From: Atriophallophorus winterbourni
Lineage: Eukaryota; Platyhelminthes; Trematoda; Plagiorchiida; Microphallidae
Length of the DNA: 64,000 nucleotides
Direction of reading: 5' to 3'
Assembly (NCBI GenBank): GCA_013407085.1
Contig: JACCGJ010020363.1
Location: 32,509-96,508 of the forward strand
Below, one piece after another: positions 12,501-21,500 of this stretch (positions are counted from its first letter, which is position 1; each line of letters starts with the position of its first letter). The notes under the pieces were generated by a model, which was given only the letters and a program-made list of their open reading frames with translations, was not told the DNA's origin and made no database searches. The position numbers and the translations under genes were made by a program.

Positions 12501-15500
12501 TCAGCGAATCACTTCAAAGACTACACAAGCAAGGTGATAACCGCCTCCCGACGGCTTTCCGTCGAAGTGAGACCATTGCAGACAAGTTTGTGTCCAATTG
12601 GTTGACCTTTCTACTTCACAGTTTCATCTTGGTGAGTTCAGATTATATCCCGACATCGTCTGAAGCCTAACGGCCAGTGTTAGATATAAGAATTTCAATT
12701 TGACCGTTTTATATATTTTTAATTGAACAATCGTTCTAGTTACCGTAATTTATGCAGACTGTTGATAAGCTCCATCCTTCATCTATCCAACACAATCGTT
12801 ATTGTCACGCTTTGTATTCCGAATCCGTTGTAATCGGGTTTTAATCTTTAAACTACTTGTGAGTAGTTAATTGTTTAATTTTAGAGTTTGTCGTTGGCTG
12901 AAGCTGTGCAGTATTTGACCTCAGGTATTTCGTGAGACAATTTCACCGTTATTCGCCATCTTTTGTTTTGGCTCGATTGGACATGGCTATTTGAACCCGA
13001 TACTCTTACACGGTTCCCTTTTCTTAGAACAACGTCGGGGAAAACTTGTTTTATCTTTATCGAGCGCTTCTGCAACAAATCAATATGGGTCCCAGAGACG
13101 CAGTCACCGGCAAGGCTCGTTATACTCTGGACAGCTCCACGTTGCTGCAAAGTGAATTGACGGGTCTTCCCGTGGTATGTTTCGTGGCTTTAGCTAGTTT
13201 TGTTTATTTTAATGAAATACATTCACCGAAAATATTGAAAATTTCATCTTCAGATTCGTTTTTAATACATCAGTACATATTTATAAAAAAATACACGAGC
13301 AGAATATGATCATGATAAACAATTGGTTAAGTTTTTCGTATGTGATTATTGTGTCGATACGGCTTGAGCAGCATTACATATGCGAACATATCGAAACGTA
13401 AAACGTTGTAAACCAGACTTTTTTCTACTTTTGTTTCGCCACTTTCAATTATCCATTGCCGCAATCCAAACTTATATAACCTATATAAAGAGCTACGCAG
13501 GTGCCACTTTAAGAAGCAAGAAAGGAAAAATTGAACATGCAAAATGATTTATTCGAGACCGGTTGAAGTTTACTTAGAATCCTGTAATCTACGATACGAG
13601 TTACATAGGCTTGTTCAGTTAACAAGTTCGACTTCTTTTGCACTAATCATCATCAAAGACACCATTACACCGGTAGCACGTACCGAATGCTTAACTGCCA
13701 TACAACCATGAAAAAGTAAAATTCTAAGAGATGGGGAAGGGTGGGACATAAATATCTACGGATTCTATAGAAGAGTAAGCACAAACAAACTGGGATGAGG
13801 TGCCTACACCTCGAATGGAACATACATTCAAACAAATTTCGTGAACGAGGAGAGCGACATCAGCACGGCAGCTTCCTTGCGGCTTTCACTGTCATACCTC
13901 ATAATAAGCTTTTCTCGTCAATCCGCTTGACAACATACAAGGTTAAGCAAACACTCCAAGAAGATGCTTAGCGCAAGACCGCCATTGAACACGGTTTCGG
14001 GACATATCCTGAAGCGTAACTAACCATTGCGATATCTGATCGCGGTACACCAGCCTGGAAGGCGTGCTGCGCCGACTTTGAAAAGGTTACTAGTAAGGGT
14101 TTTTAACTGCCTATGCCATGTGATGGTTTGGCCACCCCGAGTTTTGCGCCAATCAGGATGTGGCGTCGCAAAAAGAATCCGTTTCGGAAGTCGCTGGTCC
14201 GGCATCCGTAAAACGTGACCCAACCAGCGTAACCTATGCAGGTTGATCTGCTTCTCTATATCAACATTACTACCGAAAAATTTTTCTCGGAGAGCATCGG
14301 TGCGTATGCGATTGTAACAGCTAACTCCTAGAATGCTGCAGAGACACCGGTTGTCAAATACTTGGAGACGCTGAATGTGTTCTTTACGTAAGGTCCAAGT
14401 TTCGCACCCATATAGTAACACAGCCCGAACTGTCGCTTCATAGACTCTACCCTTAAGTAACAGAGATAGTCCTTTCTGACGCCAGAGGTGACCTAGGTCG
14501 CTTTAGAAATACGTGCCGAGACCTCGTCATCTATCGATGCAGAATTATTGATACAACTGCCGAGATACGTAAAACGATCTACAATTTCAAGCGCCTGATT
14601 GTCAATTAATAAAGTGTTGTTCGATATGTTGATGTCCTGCACTGAGAGTGTGCAAAACGCATTCCAAAAGCTGGGGCGATTTCTCAACTTGTTCTGAGAT
14701 TGTTATGCCACAGTGAGTATACATTCAAAATGCGCTCGTTAAACGTCTATATTGGATTAGTACCCTAAGGTTTTTACTTCTCCTTAGCTTGTTCATTTTT
14801 ATTACCCCTTGACCAACCATTACCACCCACCATAAAGCAAGCGAATTCCGAGCTGTCGTCAGTTCGTTTTTACTCCTCAATTTCACAGTCCTTAACGGTC
14901 GAAGATCCTCAAAAGCTGTTCAATATTCCCGGTGACAGTCTCTCGGTTAAGGTATTGACCTGTGACACCATCACCCAAGCGAAGGAGAAAATTTTGGACG
15001 CCTTGTATCGAAACATACCTTACTCGGCTCAACTGAAGCCGATAGAGCTTGATCTCGGTAAGCGATTTATTTATAAATGTCATCTGTTTTGGTCCTTTTC
15101 ACGAGGAGGTTAAATAATCTTATTTTGACAAAATCCAGTTCGATGCATCCGTGTCTTCCCAATTTGTTTATGCTTTTATTCGATATGCTCTGGCGATTTT
15201 GACGGTAAAATTGCCGCTTATACTGTGTTCAACAACATACTTAGAGTGAGATTGCTTCTTACCCCATGTTTGTTATACCAAGCAACCTCTTGCGTTTACG
15301 ATAGCATGGGTCAGGGCCCACTCTTGCTACTTTCATTTCTCTCGTAAATGTTAGAATCGTTGTTTTTCCTGCACCAATGTGCACACCGCAGTGAAATATT
15401 TAACCAACTCAACAGTGTTGCTCTTCACGTACGTCACTTCTATTAAGCAATCGAAGCATGTGGTTGGGTCGCTCTGTGATTCCTTAATTGATATTGGAAC

Positions 15501-18500
15501 CCAGCAGAGACCTCGATTGATCATTTAAATGTTGTTGTGAATAATGAAAAGGCATCAATCACAATGATGGCTTCGTTTACTTGGCTCCGGTTAGTGCCAC
15601 TCTATATTGATCATCTGGCTAATGAAGTGCGACAAATAACTCACTTTTTGTCGGTTTCTCAAATCTCTTCCCTGTTGTAGCGAATCCTACAGTGCCTCAA
15701 CCCATGTTTCCTATCTTTTTACCCTCATATGGCAAACCGCTTTGCTTCTTACCACCACCACCCGGGAACTTCACACGATAAGTCAAATCAACTAGAACTT
15801 TATTGTAGTACCTGGTCGCTTGAATATAACTTTTTTTGTTTTCCCTCAATGTGTGCGAATCTCACCTTCGTTTTCTTTTAAGTTGATCTGAGCAAACCGG
15901 GCCGGTTCATCATGAGTGACTGGGACGCTTCTTGTCAACCGCTCGCCTGTACCGAAAATTCACCAGCTAAACTGAATTGCGTCAAAGACTACGGTGTAAG
16001 TTTACAGATTTCCTTGTATCATGCAAACTTCCGGACAGTTGACGTTATTCTAATCGCATCGAATGCTGTATTCTAAATATCATCTCCGATTGGTGGCTTC
16101 ATAAACTGATCTAAAGTTTTGGTAGTTTCTAGCATCCAAGATTGAGAACCATAGTGGCTTATAAAAAACACGAATGAATATTCGGGAATTTCCCAAAAAC
16201 CAGGAATGTCGTTCGTCACCATAAGGGTTCGACGATTTTATTTTCCCCGAAAAACGGTTCAAGACTCTCGTCAATTCCTTTCCCGTCGTTCCGTCAGTGA
16301 ACGCGACAACTTCGACTCGAAATAGCTGCCGTGGCAAACCCTATGAACTTGAAACTTTGCATTCGCTGTTAAGGTTCCATCATGTTGGCCTCCTTCGGTC
16401 GATGTCGACCATGAATGTACATAACAATCGCATGATTTTTTCATCTTCCACAGCTTTTCGAGTGACTAAACAGTCCGGTTCCGTAGGAACAATCTCTCCC
16501 GCAGCGCGTGTCACGTGTCTTTCTTTGGCACTCATGTCTTTCTTTTCTCATGTAGTACATTTCACTTCACGTAAATCACTGCTCGATTTAGTGGTGCTCG
16601 CAATGTCACTGCTCTTTTTAACTTCCAGCTCGCCGACAACAGTCGCGTGGCTTTACTCTCGCGACAATCGTCTACTCTTAAATCTATTCAGCCTCCCTCT
16701 GCTTGTAAGTCCACTGGATTTATTTTCTGGAATCTATCCACTTCTGTCCATTGCGTTACAAAACTTATTTCGCCTCTTACAGCACTACATCATCCATCAA
16801 GTACGGAAAAAAATAAATCCTTTGGTGATGCGTGTACCGATTGCGAGGATACTGCCACGCTCGTGGCTCGTTGCAACACTGAGTTGAATCGCTCCACGCT
16901 TCAACCACAAGCTTACTCAGACGTGAATTCTGTGTATTGTTTAAGGCCTATCGGCTCGCCCGATCCGAGTGTATGGTACCATCTAGAACTGCCGATAAAT
17001 CCCAACATCACGTCGGCAATCGGAGATGCCCAGGGACTCAATCCTTGTGCCCAAATGGTCACTTCTGGGTTTTTCGCCGAACACACCAACCGATTACGTC
17101 CATCGTTCCGTGGGATTTGGGCGCGGTGGCGTAAACGAAGGTTTGATTCACGCCATGTTCCGGATGACGCTTCAACCTCAAACCGTCCATTACTCTGCTC
17201 GTCTCCAAATTCCGTTCACACGGTTAACACGTCATCCCGTTCTGCGCGATTACGGAAGGGTGTCAAGCATAAGGCCAGAAGGTCTTTTACCAACGGGATC
17301 AAGGGAAAGCAAGATATGATCAATATGAATCGGTTGACTAACAATCTTCCCAAGGAAGTGTTTTTCAACCGTCTCATGGTGACTCGAGTAGGTGTTTTTT
17401 TTCGTGGTACATTTTCAAATTAAATTTTCATTACACTTTGGTGACTTTTCACAGGTTTACGATAGAGACGGTTTCCCAATTTGTTGCTAATATCACCCTA
17501 ATGTCGAAAGCATTGGTACGATGGCTGGTGTCTTTTTGCTTCTGTTTCTTAGTTATGGTTTTGTGAACTTGTGGGCTGCACGACTGGCTCCCTGAGCCCG
17601 GGGGAACTGCTTCTATCAACAGGAGAGGGGGTGAGGGCGAGTGACTGGCGCCTGAAAACCTGTTTGCTTCGAGCAGATGAAGCTCGTTAGCCTGGGAGGG
17701 CATTTCATCTAAGGGAAGGAAAACCCTGATTTTAAACCTCTGCTGCCTTGCGGGATACCCGATCGCGGGAAAGGCTTCGGGAGAAAACCCAGAGGAAAAA
17801 TCTGGAGCAGAGTCTCGCAAACGGTTATTTGGTGCACACCACCTCTTTCTGGCAACTCCCTGCTGCCTTGCACTTGGTTGTGCAAAGGCTAGAGAAGCTG
17901 ACTCGAACAAACGCCGAATGGTGCTGGGGACGCCGCTTGGTACCCAAATCCCCAAGAATCTTCATTGAAGCCGACTCATCCTCCAGGAGGAGATAGTTGC
18001 ACAAAAGTAAAGTATATCGTGACGACTTCCGACGAAAATTTCGCATACACAGACGCAAAATCGGGTACTGTATGAAACCATAAGCCTGAATCCAGGCAAA
18101 GTGCCGCACAGTTAGAAACTCTTTTGGGGCTAAGATACTGTCAGGTTGCCGAGACCTGAACTGATATAAGGGATGATGGTGTTTCCGCATGCAGTCCAGT
18201 ACCTTGGGCAAATCAATTTTGCACGATATGACCCGCACAACACAGGATAAAACATTTTAATAACCCGAGGCTTTTATCACCCCCCACTTCTTACTTCACT
18301 TTATTGCTAGTGCCATCAAGGCTTCACCAAGTTGCTCAGGCTTTGCTAATACCCTCGTTTTATTTGGTGGTAAAATCTTTTTGTTGCCATCTTTTTTTTA
18401 CTGACCTATTTGGACGAATTACCAACTTATTAATTAAAAAAATACTCAGGGGACGATGTTTTATATGTCTCGTATACGCCTCTTCTATGTTTCGTTATGC

Positions 18501-21500
18501 GTCATTTCGTCTTCTTTTCAATCCTTTTTCGCTCTTTGCAAGCTTTCGGTGGCCGCTTATGTGGACAAACTGTTCGAAGTCATCTTCAGTAGTGTGATCC
18601 AATCGAAGAGTCTACCGTTCCCGATCAAGTATTTGTTCGACTTTTTGGACACACAAGCCTTGAGTCTTGGCGTCCAAGACCCCAAAATTGTACACACGTG
18701 GAAATCCAATTGGTGAGGATTGCTGTGCGTTCTTGTTTTATCCCTGTTTGTAGGCACTGCTCCTAATCAATAAAACACCCGGAATCATTGGTTGTTTGAA
18801 ACTTAAAACTACTCTTAACCAATAAAAAAGCCTGATTCGTTAATTGGATGTACTTATAACCATGTTTAGTATCCTTATCGATTTCTGACATTCTAGCAGT
18901 GCTCGCTCTCATGTAAAAACTCGCTGACATTTGGGTTCAAATAATTTATCATTTTACCTTTTCTACGTTCGTTTTTCGTTCAAGTTGGTTCAAAAGGTTT
19001 CAAACAAACCGGATTGCAACAATTCCCTTCGGTTAATTTTTGTTTTCTTTATTTGACCTTCAACTTGCGATCACCTTTACGAGATCAGTATTGGTGACTT
19101 TTCAAATAAAGTTCACGCATTTCGTGGGGTTATTTGCACAACAGCTGACGAGTACCGATCTAATTCAGCTGCCGCGCGATTACTTTCCAATGCGGTGAGA
19201 GATTACTCATCGTTTCTATGAACACGGTTAGCTCTTTTCTCCTAGTGTGTTCAACTTTGCCATATTTGATGTTTTGTTCACAATGTGATTTTCTCGCCGT
19301 TTTGCGTAATCAATGTTGTCGCGTTGTGTTACCCCCGCCTGGCTCAAGGCTTGTATTTCCGTAAATTTATACCTACGTTCATTCTCAATACTCGGAACAG
19401 CAATTGACTAATTTCACTGCACACGTTTCTTACGCAATGACGCCCAACTGGCCTCACCTTAATAACAACAACCCTTTCCACATGTTCACGGTTGATTAGA
19501 AAATTTCATTTTTATCATCAGTATTTAACTTGGCGATTCCCCAGGCTCATCGGAGTTGTGCATTCTCACTGCCCCATTTCGAAGTGTTATCCAATTTGTC
19601 CTCAATCGTTTTCCAAACTATCCACATTTTCAAAATAATTATTTAGTCCATTCCTGTCCTTGCTACCGTGCAACATTCTTTTTTTTCCACATGGATCCCC
19701 TTACGCCTTTTCCTGTGTCCTTAAAAAGCTTGCAGATGCGCTTCTGGAATCAAATAATCACGAATTTAGACTACGTGTTCGACATCCCACTGGTGCGAAA
19801 TACCGCGTTTGAGCGATCGTTTCACGCGCTCAGTCAGGCGATGACCCACGCCTGCGCTCCGACGAAGGAACAACTTACACCGGATTCGTCGTCTGTGAAA
19901 GTCCTGTTTGCCAGAGAAATCGCGGTAAGTAGATTCGTGGTGGTTGTTTGGTCTATGTCGGCCATGAATATACACACCACAAGCGCACCCATCATTCTGT
20001 TTTCCTCGAAAGCTTCACCATGCGATGTCTAATGGTCACTGTTGTTGTTGGCCTCATTCGGTCGATGTCGATCATGAATGGACATCACAATCGCAAGAAT
20101 TTTCATGTTCTACAGCTTTTTAAATGACTAAACAGTCCGATTCGGGAGGAACATTCTCTTTATCACCGCAATCACAGAGATAGGCAGTACTCGAACGAAC
20201 TATGTCAAATGCACACTGACGGCGTGAACTACGATTAGCAGCTGAGAGTAGTATTTGCTCCTCCCCAGCTTCCAGACGACGCTTTGCACAATGCCTCCAA
20301 TGTCAGCGGTCAAGAGCAAATTCTTCCCAACTCGCGGGGTCAATGCCAAGATCTTTCATATCTCTTTTGCAAACATCTTTGTACCGCAAGTGCGGTCTGC
20401 CCAATGGTCGACTTCCTAATTGCAACTCACCATAGAGTAGATCGGGGGGGGGGATTAAGGAATACTACCCTTTTCCATTCTGTAGACATGACCAAATCCA
20501 CCGCAGGCGCGCTGGTCGCAATAGGGTGAACATGCTCTGTAGACCCAGCGTTTTGAAAGGTCACTTCAGCATTAGCCTTTGGGTCTATCACGATATGTCA
20601 AGATGACGACGTGATTCTTCGTAGGTGGAAACATTCACTTCGTTTGTGTCTTCGTGGATGGTTTGCAGGTTTCACTGCCCCGTACATTAAAGCATTTGTA
20701 CGCACGCGCTGTATATCATCGCATCTTTGTATTTAGAGTCACTTCGGTTACCCCAACACAAGAGTCCCAACCGTAGGAGCACGTTATATCTTGCTCGAGG
20801 AGTTGGTTGATTTAAACCAATCATGGTGTACCACTCATTTAATGGTCTCTATACCTTTTCCCAGTCTTCAAATACCTCGGCTCAAGTATATTGCCCAATG
20901 GTCAGGCGAAAGATGAAGTGAAGTTAAGGTCGATCGTGCTCGTAATGCGTTTTTGCAGTTGAAGGGCACCCTTTGGCGCAAGCCCGGGATCAGCCTAAAA
21001 ACTAAGACGCGTGTTTATCAAGCAGCGATCCGCCCTGTACTGCTTTATGGATGCGAGACATGGCCTTTAAGGTCACAGGATGTACGCACATTAGAAGTGT
21101 TCGACCATTGGTGCCTCAGGGTAATCTTGGGCATCCGATATACTGACCGAGTATCTAACGCAGCCGTACGAGAGCGTTGCAGCGGACTATCTCCACTTTC
21201 CGCTCACATACAACGGCGAAGGCTGCAATGGTTTGGCCACGTCCTCCGAAAGACAGACACAGCACTTCCAAAACTCGTCCTCGACCCCAAACCCGTTCGC
21301 ACCTGGCGTCGGCGGCAAGGTGGTCAAGTGAAAACCTGGCTGTCAACTGTGAAAGAGGATGTAGACACCCTGGGTCTGCGTACCGTCTACGGAGTTTGCA
21401 GGTGGGAACGAGACTGGATCACGATCTGCAACGATCTCGCCTCCGATCGACGTGCGTGGGCTGGTGCGATCCGAGACATCAATGAAGCCGGCTAATCCAC

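Larger units (their letters stand above)
17388..18542. other. Plexin intron before exon 14
   Basis: The RTE-tailed non-autonomous repeat (17560-18015) and a repeat A copy (18070-18235). A pyrimidine-rich stretch precedes the acceptor. Confidence 0.6.

Noticed and set aside
12887..12926. Short open stretch SLSLAEAVQYLTS as a plexin exon
   Set aside because: Its donor phase does not fit the next exon, and direct joining of 12631 to 13028 gives the conserved sequence.
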